From assembly GCA_017477435.1 (NCBI GenBank), contig JAFUVV010000022.1, positions 1 through 32,610 of the forward strand: DNA of 32,610 bases, in the 5' to 3' direction. Positions 1-8,078 of the stretch are shown here, piece by piece. This stretch comes from Prevotella sp. Its GTDB lineage: Bacteria; Bacteroidota; Bacteroidia; Bacteroidales; Bacteroidaceae. Made by a program: the position numbers and the translations under genes. The first letter of the stretch is position 1. Each line of letters begins with the position of its first letter. A model generated the notes under the pieces. That model did no database searches, was not told the DNA's origin, and worked only from the letters and a program-made list of their open reading frames with translations.

Positions 1-115
1 GTTAACGGGAGTTAGCTCGCTGCGCTCGCCGGAGTAAACGGACAATAGAATTGCATATGTCTGTTAACTCCCGTGGTCGAAGACCACTAACTCCCGATAA
101 CTCCCATTAACTCCT
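1..115. repeat. Short direct and inverted repeats upstream of dnaX
   Basis: No gene is visible here. TAACTCCC-type words recur at 65-73, 88-96, 98-105 and 108-115, the last three at exact 10-bp spacing. The inverted form CGGGAGTTA lies at 7-15. A small hairpin, GTGGTC-GAA-GACCAC, sits at 73-87. The pattern resembles the low-complexity intergenic repeats found elsewhere in this window. No function can be assigned. Confidence 0.6.
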
Positions 116-169
116 GAAGTTTGGCACTTGCGAAACATGAATGATAATTTTTATAAAAACACATAGAAA

Positions 170-203
170 TCTGCACGATATAGGAAAAAAGTTAGTAACT
201 TCG
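170..203 (+). promoter_or_regulatory. Possible dnaX promoter
   Basis: TAACTTCG at 196-203 is one base from the Bacteroidota -7 consensus TAnnTTTG and lies 28 bp before the dnaX start. The only -33-like word is TCTG at 170-173, with a 22-bp spacer that is rather long. This is a weak match. Confidence 0.35.
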
Positions 204-230
204 CACAGAATAGCATAACCACAACATCTT

Positions 231-2039
231 ATGGACGAATATATAGTATCAGCGCGGAAATACAGGCCCACCTCATTCGACACCGTGATCGGACAGCACG
301 CCCTTACCACGACGCTGAAGAACGCCGTCAAAAGCGGCAAACTGGCCCACGCCTACCTCTTCTGCGGACCACGCGGAGTGGGCAAGACAACATGCGCACG
401 CATCTTTGCAAAAGCAATCAACTGCCTCACCCCCACCGCCGACGGCGAAGCATGCGGACACTGCGAGAGCTGCAAAGCATCCGACGAAGGACGATCGTAC
501 AACATCTTCGAGCTCGACGCAGCAAGCAACAACGGCATCGAGCACATCAAGCAACTGATGGAACAGACACGCATCCCGCCACAAGTGGGACGATACAAAG
601 TTTTCATCATCGACGAGGTGCACATGCTCTCAACAGCAGCATTCAACGCCTTCCTCAAAACACTCGAAGAACCACCCGCACACGTCATCTTCATACTCGC
701 CACAACAGAGAAACAGAAAATACTGCCCACAATACTATCCCGATGCCAGATATACGACTTCGAACGAATGTCGGTATCCAACATCATCGCCCACCTCAAA
801 AACGTGGCCGAAAAAGAAGGCATCACCTACGACGAACAGTCGCTCGCACTCATCGCCGAAAAAGCCGACGGAGGAATGCGCGACGCACTATCCATCTTCG
901 ACCAGGCAGCAAGTTTCTGCCAGGGAAACATCACCTACGAACGAGTAAGTGAAGACCTCAACGTGCTCGACATCGACAACTACTTCCAACTCATCGACCT
1001 CGCCCTCGAAAATAAAGTGGCCGACATGATAGCACTCTTCAACTCCATCATAGCAAGAGGATTCGACCCGGGAAACACAATACTCGGACTCGCCGCACAC
1101 ACACGAAACGTCATGCTCGCAAAAGACATCCAGACACTGCCAATGCTCGACATGAGCCAGCAGCAAAGACAGCGATACCAGCAACAAGCAGATAAATGTA
1201 CGACAAAGTTCCTCTACCATGCATTGAAGATCATGAACGACTGCGACACATCCTACAAGATGTCGAATAACAAACGGCTGCTTGCTGAAATCACACTCAT
1301 CAGAGTCGGACAAATCACACAACCCGACGACGATGAGCCCGCGGCGGGGCGTAGCCCTAAGCGACTGAAATCCCTGTTCAACAAGATAATAGCATCTCGG
1401 CCCATAGCGGCAAGACAGGTGGCCGTCGCTGAGATGAAGAAAAACAATAACGAGAAAACGATAAACGAGAACGAGAACGTCAACGACAACGAAGTCCCAC
1501 CCAAAGGGATAAAGAACCTTTCCACTGGAGGAGACAAAGAAAGTTCACCACTCCGAGGAAACACGGGAGGAATGAAACTCAGCGACATCACAATCTCCAT
1601 CTCAAGCATTCTTAACAGAAAGAACACCAAAGAAGAAGAAACCGACGAGCCCACAACCGAAACCAACGACAACTCACACTTCACCGAGGAAGACCTCACA
1701 AGAGAGTGGATCGGAATGTGCAACAGGATGAAACAGAAAGGCATGCCCATAGCCATGCGACTGCGAAACCTGACACCGAAAATCACAGAATATCCCGCAA
1801 TAGAAGTAGTAGCCGACAACCAGATACTACTCGAGCAGATGATGCAAATCAAAGCACGACTGCAGAAAACCATGCGCAACGCTCTCCACAACGACAACAT
1901 ACCACTGACCATCCGACTCGCAAAGAGCGACGAAGTCAGACGCTACCTGTCGCCAAAAGAAATGTTCGACGAACTACGAAAGAACAACCCTGCAGTAGAC
2001 ACTCTCTACAACAAACTCCAGCTCGTGATGGAAAATTAA
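231..2039 (+). CDS. dnaX: DNA polymerase III subunit gamma/tau
   Basis: This is the clamp-loader ATPase of the replicative polymerase, acting in the cytoplasm. The AAA+ domain is clear: Walker A GPRGVGKT at residues 46-53, the zinc-module cysteines C65, C75, C78 and C81, Walker B VFIIDEVHM at 124-132, and the TLEEPP segment just after. The collar (domain III) runs to about residue 365. A poorly conserved linker (about 370-480) leads to a tau-like C-terminal domain. At 602 residues it is a normal full-length tau. The start is MDEYIVSARKYRP, typical of the family. The linker holds repeat-like DNA (separate entry). I saw no convincing programmed frameshift site for a gamma form. It converges on asnA across a shared terminator hairpin. 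Confidence 0.97.
   Translation: MDEYIVSARKYRPTSFDTVIGQHALTTTLKNAVKSGKLAHAYLFCGPRGVGKTTCARIFAKAINCLTPTADGEACGHCESCKASDEGRSYNIFELDAASNNGIEHIKQLMEQTRIPPQVGRYKVFIIDEVHMLSTAAFNAFLKTLEEPPAHVIFILATTEKQKILPTILSRCQIYDFERMSVSNIIAHLKNVAEKEGITYDEQSLALIAEKADGGMRDALSIFDQAASFCQGNITYERVSEDLNVLDIDNYFQLIDLALENKVADMIALFNSIIARGFDPGNTILGLAAHTRNVMLAKDIQTLPMLDMSQQQRQRYQQQADKCTTKFLYHALKIMNDCDTSYKMSNNKRLLAEITLIRVGQITQPDDDEPAAGRSPKRLKSLFNKIIASRPIAARQVAVAEMKKNNNEKTINENENVNDNEVPPKGIKNLSTGGDKESSPLRGNTGGMKLSDITISISSILNRKNTKEEETDEPTTETNDNSHFTEEDLTREWIGMCNRMKQKGMPIAMRLRNLTPKITEYPAIEVVADNQILLEQMMQIKARLQKTMRNALHNDNIPLTIRLAKSDEVRRYLSPKEMFDELRKNNPAVDTLYNKLQLVMEN
1443..1580 (+). repeat. Repeat-like insertion in the dnaX linker
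   Basis: Within the dnaX reading frame (residues about 405-450), a run of AACGAN hexamers at 1443-1493 encodes an Asn/Glu/Asp-rich stretch. It is followed by DNA resembling intergenic palindromic repeats (CCCAAAGGG near 1500; ACTCCGAGGAAACACGGGAGG near 1550). A similar (A)ACGATAA low-complexity run lies in the non-coding fumarase leader at 13619-13675. Inference: non-coding repeat DNA was accommodated in a tolerant protein linker. The reading frame is intact. Confidence 0.4.
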
Positions 2040-2082
2040 GATTCAAAAGAAAACCGAATCAACGACAAACATCAATACATAA

Positions 2083-2128
2083 AAAGAAACGGAAGACGAC
2101 ATACAGTTTCATCGCCTTCCGTTTCTTT
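2083..2128. terminator. Bidirectional terminator between dnaX and asnA
   Basis: A perfect 13-bp inverted repeat (2083-2095 and 2116-2128, AAAGAAACGGAAG / CTTCCGTTTCTTT) with a 20-nt loop lies in the 117-bp gap between the two convergent genes. It carries A-rich sequence on the left and T-rich sequence on the right, so it can act in both directions. Confidence 0.75.
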
Positions 2129-2156
2129 CTTGCCTAAAATAATATTTGCATAGCCT

Positions 2157-3209
2157 CTATATAAGTCTTATTCCGGCCTGGAGACACTGGCTGCGCATGT
2201 CGTCGGGCCAGATGCTTGCCTGTATCTCGCCGATATGGGCTTTCTGAAGCAACACCATGCAGAGACGACTCTGCCCTATTCCGCCGCCAATACTGAGCGG
2301 CAGACGGCCAGAGAGAAGCTGCCGGTGGAAATAGAGCGAGGCACGCTCTTCCTGATGGGAAAGCTCGAGCTGACGGAGAAGCGACGTGCCGTCGACACGA
2401 ATACCCATCGACGACAACTCCACAGAGCGGTTGAGCGGCGGATACCACACGATGATGTCGCCATTGAGACCGCAGCGCCCGTCGGACGTCGGAGTCGACC
2501 AGTCGTCGTAGTCAGGGGCACGGCCATCGTGAGGCTCACCATTCGACAGCCGCCCACCAATGCCGATGATGAACACAGCGCCATAGGCCTTGGCTATAAG
2601 GTCTTCACGCTCGTGGGGACTACGGTCGGGATACATGCGAAGAAGCTCCTCACTATGTATGAAATGAATGTGCTCCGGCAGGAACGGATGAAGCTCGGGA
2701 TAGGTCTCACACGTAAGATACTCCGTGCGGAGAAGGGCCTGATAGATACGCTCGACGGTAGACTTCAGCGTGGAGATATTGCGCTCAGAGGGAGTAATAA
2801 CAGCTTCCCAGTCCCACTGATCGACGTAAAGGGAGTGGAGATTGTCGAGTTCCTCGTCGGCTCGGATAGCGTTCATGTCGGTATAAATGCCATGTCCAGG
2901 TTCAATGCCATACTCAGCCAGCGTCAATCGTTTCCACTTCGCAAGCGAATGGACCACCTCTGCACGCTTGTCGCCAAGAGCCTTCACAGGAAACGACACA
3001 GCACGCTCCACACCGTTAAGATCGTCGTTGATACCCATGCCACTAAGCACAAACAGCGGTGCTGTGACACGCCGCAGACGCAGCTCAGTGCTTAAGTTCT
3101 GCTGGAAAAAATCCTTTATCAGTTTTATACCCTGCTCGGTGCGGCGTGCATCGATTGCCGTATGATAGCCGGAAGGAAGTATCAGGTTGTTCATTGTCAT
3201 CTGTTTCAT
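2157..3209 (-). CDS. asnA: Aspartate-ammonia ligase (asparagine synthetase A)
   Basis: This enzyme makes asparagine from aspartate, ammonia and ATP through an aspartyl-AMP intermediate, in the cytoplasm. It belongs to the class II aminoacyl-tRNA synthetase fold. The sequence is recognisable along its whole 350 residues: LILPSGYHT near the N-terminus, the VLSGMGINDDLNG segment, the central DQWDWE motif typical of AsnA, and the C-terminal SIGGGIGQSRLCMVLL (class II motif 3-like). The length is slightly above the E. coli enzyme. M1, M4 and M6 are all possible starts and the choice hardly alters the protein. It is a single gene with a strong promoter just upstream. The promoter module is shared with the aldo/keto reductase gene. 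Confidence 0.96.
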   Translation of the reverse strand: MKQMTMNNLILPSGYHTAIDARRTEQGIKLIKDFFQQNLSTELRLRRVTAPLFVLSGMGINDDLNGVERAVSFPVKALGDKRAEVVHSLAKWKRLTLAEYGIEPGHGIYTDMNAIRADEELDNLHSLYVDQWDWEAVITPSERNISTLKSTVERIYQALLRTEYLTCETYPELHPFLPEHIHFIHSEELLRMYPDRSPHEREDLIAKAYGAVFIIGIGGRLSNGEPHDGRAPDYDDWSTPTSDGRCGLNGDIIVWYPPLNRSVELSSMGIRVDGTSLLRQLELSHQEERASLYFHRQLLSGRLPLSIGGGIGQSRLCMVLLQKAHIGEIQASIWPDDMRSQCLQAGIRLI

Positions 3210-3257
3210 ATGTTATTACTAAACCGCTGCAAAACACAAACAGGCGGTTATCTTCTG

Positions 3258-3288
3258 CAAAGGTAGTGCAAGTCGGGCGGAGAACAAA
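3258..3288 (-). promoter_or_regulatory. asnA promoter
   Basis: On the minus strand, TTTG (3288-3285), a 19-bp spacer, then TACCTTTG (3265-3258). This exactly fits the Bacteroidota -33/-7 consensus. The start codon lies about 48 bp downstream of the -7 box. The spacer and the upstream 25 bp are nearly identical to those of the promoter at 8048-8078. Confidence 0.85.
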
Positions 3289-3335
3289 ATAAAAAGCGGG
3301 TTTTTATTATTTATCTATTTTTTCTCCCCATATTA

Positions 3336-3366
3336 TTCTTTTTTTAATCTATAATCCTTAATTTTG
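3336..3366 (+). promoter_or_regulatory. Promoter of the helicase/exonuclease gene
   Basis: TAATTTTG at 3359-3366 matches the TAnnTTTG -7 box, 21 bp before the ATG. The -33 region is only a weak TTCT at 3336-3339 (19-bp spacer). It is divergent from the asnA promoter in the same 178-bp gap. Confidence 0.6.
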
Positions 3367-3387
3367 TAGATATAAAACCTTGAATAC

Positions 3388-6102
3388 ATGACCAATAGTA
3401 GACACGAGTTCCACCCCGACGAGAGTCAGCAGCGTGTAATCTCTGCCGGCAAGGGATATCATTTGGTGCTTGCCCCTCCGGGATGCGGGAAGACACAGAT
3501 TCTGACCGAGCGCATCCGCCATGCCCACAGCGAAGGGGTGGCTTACGACGACATGCTATGCCTGACATTCACCAATCGTGCCGCACGAGGGATGGCTGAG
3601 CGCATAATGGAGAACATCGACGACGGCGACATCGGCGAGATATTTGTGGGCAACATCCACAGGTTCTGCTCACGCATGCTCTACCGCGAAGCCATCATAC
3701 CTACCGAGACAGCAATCGTCAACGACGACGACATCGTGAGCATCATGTCGAGCATCATGTCCGATGATGAAATGATCGCCATGCAAAACCGCTATATCCG
3801 CCGCGACTACATGTCGGCCATGCAGGTGGCAGGACTGATGCACCAGATCATCCATCGCCACCCGAAGCAGATCCGCATCCACCCAGAATGCCTCACTGCC
3901 GACGACATCGCCGCCGTCAGGACAATCTGCAGTAAGGAAAACCGACCGTTTACGCCTGAACTTCTTGAAGACATTTACACCGGCACCGACCACTGGCGCG
4001 ACATCTGCCGAACCGACAAATATGACATGGCTGCGCAGAAAATCATCACACCGATGCTCGCCAAGATGAACCTTGCCTACCGCTATAAGCAGTACAAGGA
4101 GCAACGCATGCTCGTCGACTTCGAAGACCTGCTCCTCCTCTCCTACGACGCTCTGCTTGCCGACAACACGCTCCGCCGATACAGTTGGATACAGATCGAC
4201 GAGGTGCAGGACCTGAATCCCCTGCAGATGGCCATCACCGACTTGCTCACCCAGCATGCCGACGACAATCACGACGAGCCGTCGGTGATGTATCTTGGCG
4301 ATGAACAGCAGGCCATCTTTGCATTCATGGGAGCCAAGGCAGATACTCTTCAGGAACTGAAAAAACGCTGTGAAGGAAACATCCACTATCTGGAAAACAA
4401 CCATCGGTCGCCCGACTATCTGCTCAACATGCTCAACACCTACGCTGAGAAGATACTCGGCATCGACACCGCATTGCTGCCAAAGCCGACATACCACGTT
4501 GAGCGGCACGGCGGAGAACTGCGTCTGCTCTCGTCGGAGCTGATAGAAAGCGAACTGAAGGACATCGGCGCCATAGTAGAGAAGCTCCACACGGAAAACC
4601 CCGACGAAACGACAGCAGTGATAGTAACGTCGAACAACGACGCCGAGCATATCTCGGCCGAACTGAATGCCCGACATCTTCCTCACTTCAAGATATCGGG
4701 CAACGACATCTTCTCCTCCACGCAGATGCAACTGCTCGTCAGCCATCTGACGGTCATGACCTCGGAGACCAACCTCATTGCCTGGTCCCGACTACTGAAG
4801 GGACTGCGGGTGTTTGAGACATGCACTGCAGCACGCAACTTCGTCACCGCTTCGCTGCGCCATGCCGTGATGCCGTCGGACTACATCGTCAGGCCTGGCA
4901 CAAGCTATGCAGCGGAGTTTCTGCACGCCGTCGACGAAGAAGAGGTGGTGGTGTTCGACACCGAGACAACGGGCACCAGCACGTTCGACGACGAAATAGT
5001 ACAAATAGCAGCCGTGAAAATGCGCAAAGGGAAGATGGTTGAAGGCTCGGAGTTCAGCATTTTCATAATGACCGAGCGTGAGGTGCCGGAGATGATTGGC
5101 GACGAGGCGAACCCCATCGTCGAAGCCCTCAAGCATAATGTGCTCCACTCGCCTCGCGAGGCTCTCTCTAAATTCCTGAAATACACAGGCCGCCAGACGC
5201 TCATCGCTCACAATGCCGACTTCGACTACAACATCCTCCGTTCCAATCTTCAGCGCCACATGCCCGAGGTGAAGATGGAGGAGCAATTCCCTCGATGCTT
5301 CGACACCCTGCGCATGGCCCGGCTCCTTCATCCCGAACTGAAGCAGCACAAGCTTCGCCATCTGCTTGCCGTGCTTGGTCTCGAAGGCAGCAACACCCAC
5401 ATGGCCGACGACGATGTGGCAGCAACCGTAAGCCTCGTGCAGCACCTCTGCCGACAGGCACAGATGAAGATGGAGGGACAACAGAAATTCCTTGGCGAGA
5501 AAAGGGTGCAGACCCGTGCCGAACTGCTCCATCGCAACTACTCGAAACTCTACAATCACAGCCGTGCCATTCTTTATCAGCGACTGCAGCAGGAGGGCGA
5601 CGAGCCGGCAATAGTGCGCGAGATGAGGTATATCTACCGCCGTCTCCTCGACGACGGAACCATACAGCGACTCGACGGCATCGACAGGGTGATGAACTAT
5701 ATATCGACCGATATCGTGGGCCATGATTCTCATTCTTCTCTCGTCGAACAGATTGACGACCACATTATGGAGATAAACACGCTGAAGGAGGCCGACCTCG
5801 CCGGCAGCGAAAGCAGCGTCGACCGCATCTATCTGGCTACCGTCCACAAGGCGAAAGGTCTGGAGTTTGACAATGTCATCGTATTCGATGTCGTCGACGG
5901 GCGCTATCCCGCGTCGTTCAACCGTGGCAATTCTGCCCTCAACCGCGAGGATGCCCGCAAGCTCTACGTCGCCATGTCGCGGGCACGTCGGCGAGTCATC
6001 ATCGCCCGCAGCAGGATATTCACCGACCGCAACGGCTATCCCCACGAGCGGCAGCCGTCGCCGTTTCTCGAGCCCATAATGTCGATGCTCGACTCTATAT
6101 AG
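3388..6102 (+). CDS. UvrD/Rep-type helicase with inserted DnaQ-type exonuclease
   Basis: This is a superfamily 1A DNA helicase with a 3'-5' exonuclease inside it, likely acting in DNA repair or recombination. Helicase motifs seen: Walker A PPGCGKT (residues 30-36), Ia TFTNRAARGM (about 60-69), II IDEVQD (270-275), III LGDEQQAIFAFMGA (from about 303), V TVHKAKGLEF (about 818-827) and VI KLYVAMSRARR (from about 858). Between motifs III and V lies a complete DEDD exonuclease: ExoI FDTETTG with D524 and E526, ExoII AHNADFDY with D611, and ExoIII HMADDD (671-676). That last motif marks the DEDDh subclass of DnaQ. All catalytic residues of both modules are present. At 904 residues it stands alone in its transcription unit. 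Confidence 0.92.
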   Translation: MTNSRHEFHPDESQQRVISAGKGYHLVLAPPGCGKTQILTERIRHAHSEGVAYDDMLCLTFTNRAARGMAERIMENIDDGDIGEIFVGNIHRFCSRMLYREAIIPTETAIVNDDDIVSIMSSIMSDDEMIAMQNRYIRRDYMSAMQVAGLMHQIIHRHPKQIRIHPECLTADDIAAVRTICSKENRPFTPELLEDIYTGTDHWRDICRTDKYDMAAQKIITPMLAKMNLAYRYKQYKEQRMLVDFEDLLLLSYDALLADNTLRRYSWIQIDEVQDLNPLQMAITDLLTQHADDNHDEPSVMYLGDEQQAIFAFMGAKADTLQELKKRCEGNIHYLENNHRSPDYLLNMLNTYAEKILGIDTALLPKPTYHVERHGGELRLLSSELIESELKDIGAIVEKLHTENPDETTAVIVTSNNDAEHISAELNARHLPHFKISGNDIFSSTQMQLLVSHLTVMTSETNLIAWSRLLKGLRVFETCTAARNFVTASLRHAVMPSDYIVRPGTSYAAEFLHAVDEEEVVVFDTETTGTSTFDDEIVQIAAVKMRKGKMVEGSEFSIFIMTEREVPEMIGDEANPIVEALKHNVLHSPREALSKFLKYTGRQTLIAHNADFDYNILRSNLQRHMPEVKMEEQFPRCFDTLRMARLLHPELKQHKLRHLLAVLGLEGSNTHMADDDVAATVSLVQHLCRQAQMKMEGQQKFLGEKRVQTRAELLHRNYSKLYNHSRAILYQRLQQEGDEPAIVREMRYIYRRLLDDGTIQRLDGIDRVMNYISTDIVGHDSHSSLVEQIDDHIMEINTLKEADLAGSESSVDRIYLATVHKAKGLEFDNVIVFDVVDGRYPASFNRGNSALNREDARKLYVAMSRARRRVIIARSRIFTDRNGYPHERQPSPFLEPIMSMLDSI

Positions 6103-6133
6103 CTCAGCATAGTCTCACGACAGGAAACAAAAA

Positions 6134-6168
6134 TGTGCCGTGACGGAATAAACGACCGTCGCGGCACA
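6134..6168. terminator. Hairpin terminator between convergent genes
   Basis: TGTGCCGTGACGG (6134-6146) pairs with CCGTCGCGGCACA (6156-6168) across a 9-nt loop, with one mismatch. It lies in the 100-bp gap between the helicase and the FMN-binding gene, which converge. It is flanked by an A-run on the left and an AT-rich stretch on the right. It probably serves both genes. Confidence 0.65.
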
Positions 6169-6202
6169 AATATATAAGGGATGTCTGACTGATATTTTCT
6201 TT

Positions 6203-6607
6203 TTATCGCTTCACGTTTTTATTGTAGTACACCGCTCCGCGCTTCACGTTTTCTATCACTGCCTCCGAGGTGCAGGTTGCTCCGGTGATTACGTCCACTT
6301 TCTGAGTGGCGGCTTTCTTTACGGTCAGTCCGTTCCATTTCGTCAGCAGCTTGCGCTTGATAACAGCCAAATACTTCGGGGTCTCGTCGTTTTTCAGCGC
6401 CACGACCTTCTCAATCTTGTTTGCCTTGATGTATATCTTCAGCGGCGTTGGGCCGGCATAGCCATCCACGTCGTCGGCAAGCGTGGTGGTGTTGATAACT
6501 GTGAATCCGTCTTCTTCCGTGACGATGCTATCTGCCGGACGAAGGCTCATGAACAACACTCCGGCCATGATCGCAACAGATGCGATAAAATACTTCTTCA
6601 GTCTCAT
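6203..6607 (-). CDS. Exported FMN-binding domain protein
   Basis: A small protein of about 134 residues with an N-terminal hydrophobic signal or anchor (KKYFIASVAIMAGVLF) and one FMN_bind domain. The domain ends in ITGATCTSEAV, the (S/T)GATxTS motif. In Rnf and Nqr subunits the second Thr of that motif carries covalently bound FMN, attached by ApbE. The conserved GYAGPTPLKIYI and NDETPKY segments are also present. An upstream in-frame ATG at 6637 would add ten Lys-rich residues; I prefer MRLKKYF because the preceding A-rich DNA looks like a leader. It lies 57 bp after the aldo/keto reductase gene on the same strand, so a shared redox role outside the cytoplasm is likely but inferred. Confidence 0.85.
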   Translation of the reverse strand: MRLKKYFIASVAIMAGVLFMSLRPADSIVTEEDGFTVINTTTLADDVDGYAGPTPLKIYIKANKIEKVVALKNDETPKYLAVIKRKLLTKWNGLTVKKAATQKVDVITGATCTSEAVIENVKRGAVYYNKNVKR

Positions 6608-6664
6608 TTCTTTCTTTTTTTTCTTTGTTAGACGCAATGGCGCCTCTTTGGTTTAATTCCGCGG

Positions 6665-8020
6665 CTATCTCCGTCTTCTTCTCGTCATCTCCACGATGCG
6701 GCTCATCTGGTTTGGGATGCGTATCTGCTGTGGGCACTTCGGCAGACATTGTCCGCAGTCGACGCACGTCGTGGCGCGTTTCTCTGCGGGTATCGTGGCG
6801 CGATACGACTTTATCAGCGCGGCCTGGCGCTCGGCGAAGTCGGCTGCAGAAGGCTCAGGCAGAGGCAGTTGCTTATCGGTGACAGCCTTATTGTAGAAGG
6901 CGAAGTTGCCTGGGATGTCGACTCCGTAGGGGCACGGCATGCAATATTCGCACGCTGTGCAGCCGATGGTCGGGAATCCTGCCATCTGGTCGGCGATGCG
7001 GGCGAGCAGGTTGTTCTCTTCTTCCGTACAGGGGTCCAGTGGCGAGAAGGTGCGGATGTTCTCCTCGAGGTGATCCATGCGGTTCATGCCGCTAAGGGTC
7101 GTGAGGATATTCGGATGCGACCCCACCCACCGGAAGCCCCACTTGGCAGGGCTGTCGTCAGGGCGCACGGCCGCAAGCTGTTCGCGTATCTCATCTGCAA
7201 CGTTAGCAAGGTTGCCGCCACGAATCGGTTCCATCACCACGGTCTGTATGCCCAGCTTCGACAACCGGCCGTAGAGATACTCGGCATCGGCATCGCCACG
7301 GCGACGTCCGCGGCCGGCATGGCGCCAGTCTACGTAGTTCATCTGTATCTGTACGAAATCCCACTCGTAGTCGGCATCGTGGTCCAGCAGATAGTCGAAC
7401 ACCTCCACATCGCCATGATAGCTGAATCCGAGGTGACGGATGCGCCCCGCCTCGCGCTCCTTAAGCAGGAAATCGAGCAGTCCGTTGTCGAGGAAACGTC
7501 CTCGAAGCGTGTCCATCCCTCCGCCGCCGACGCTGTGGAGCAGGTAGTAGTCGATGTAGTCTACCTTCAAGGCGCGGAACGAGTTCTCGTACATCGCCTT
7601 TGCCCGGTCTATCGACCAGAAGTCGCGGTTCTGGTTCGACATCTTCGTCGCCACATAGTATTTCTCTCTTGGATGGCGACTGAGAGCTTCACCCGTGACA
7701 CTCTCGTTCCTTCCACCACCGTACATCGGGGCAGTATCAAAATAGTTCACGCCGTGGCTGATGGCGTAGTCCACCAGTCTGTTCACCTCCTCCTGCTCGC
7801 GCGGCAGTCGCATCATGCCGAAGCCCAGCAGCGAGATGTTCTCGCCGGTGCCGTTCTGCCGGCGATATGTCATCTTCACCTCGTCGTCGTCCGCGCGTCG
7901 GGCATCGCCTTCAGCAAAAGTCTTCAGCGGGCCCATCGCCATCATCGAGAACGCCGAGACCGATCCAAGTCCCAGATGTCGCAGAAACTGTCGGCGGTTC
8001 ATGTCGTGATTCTTTGTCAT
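6665..8020 (-). CDS. Tat-exported aldo/keto reductase with ferredoxin-type clusters
   Basis: An oxidoreductase of the aldo/keto reductase superfamily, 451 residues. The N-terminus carries a twin-arginine signal (NRRQFLRHLGLG followed by a hydrophobic stretch), predicting folded export. The TIM-barrel part has the family signatures NYFDTAPMYGGGR (Asp and Tyr), YYVATKMS (Lys) and YYLLHSVGG (His). The C-terminus adds two cysteine-rich motifs, CTACEYCMPCPYGVDIP and CVDCGQCLPKCPQQIRIP, suited to iron-sulfur clusters. Related AKR-ferredoxin proteins are common in anaerobes. Substrate unknown. The downstream FMN-binding gene suggests an electron-transfer partner. Its promoter belongs to the same module as the asnA promoter. 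Confidence 0.9.
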   Translation of the reverse strand: MTKNHDMNRRQFLRHLGLGSVSAFSMMAMGPLKTFAEGDARRADDDEVKMTYRRQNGTGENISLLGFGMMRLPREQEEVNRLVDYAISHGVNYFDTAPMYGGGRNESVTGEALSRHPREKYYVATKMSNQNRDFWSIDRAKAMYENSFRALKVDYIDYYLLHSVGGGGMDTLRGRFLDNGLLDFLLKEREAGRIRHLGFSYHGDVEVFDYLLDHDADYEWDFVQIQMNYVDWRHAGRGRRRGDADAEYLYGRLSKLGIQTVVMEPIRGGNLANVADEIREQLAAVRPDDSPAKWGFRWVGSHPNILTTLSGMNRMDHLEENIRTFSPLDPCTEEENNLLARIADQMAGFPTIGCTACEYCMPCPYGVDIPGNFAFYNKAVTDKQLPLPEPSAADFAERQAALIKSYRATIPAEKRATTCVDCGQCLPKCPQQIRIPNQMSRIVEMTRRRRR

Positions 8021-8047
8021 AGTCGTACTTTTTGTGTATTACGCGTA

Positions 8048-8078
8048 CAAAGGTAGTGCAAGTTGAGTGCAGAACAAA
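8048..8078 (-). promoter_or_regulatory. Promoter of the aldo/keto reductase gene
   Basis: Minus strand: TTTG (8078-8075), a 19-bp spacer, TACCTTTG (8055-8048); the start codon is 27 bp downstream of the -7 box. The spacer differs from the asnA promoter at only a few positions. Both have the T-rich ATTTTG block and a following AAAAACTTGC-type word upstream. Confidence 0.85.

Noticed and set aside
1430-1446. Programmed frameshift signal in dnaX (A-rich stretch)
   Set aside because: There is no clear A AAA AAG heptamer followed by a stem-loop and early stop. The single frame continues to a normal tau end.
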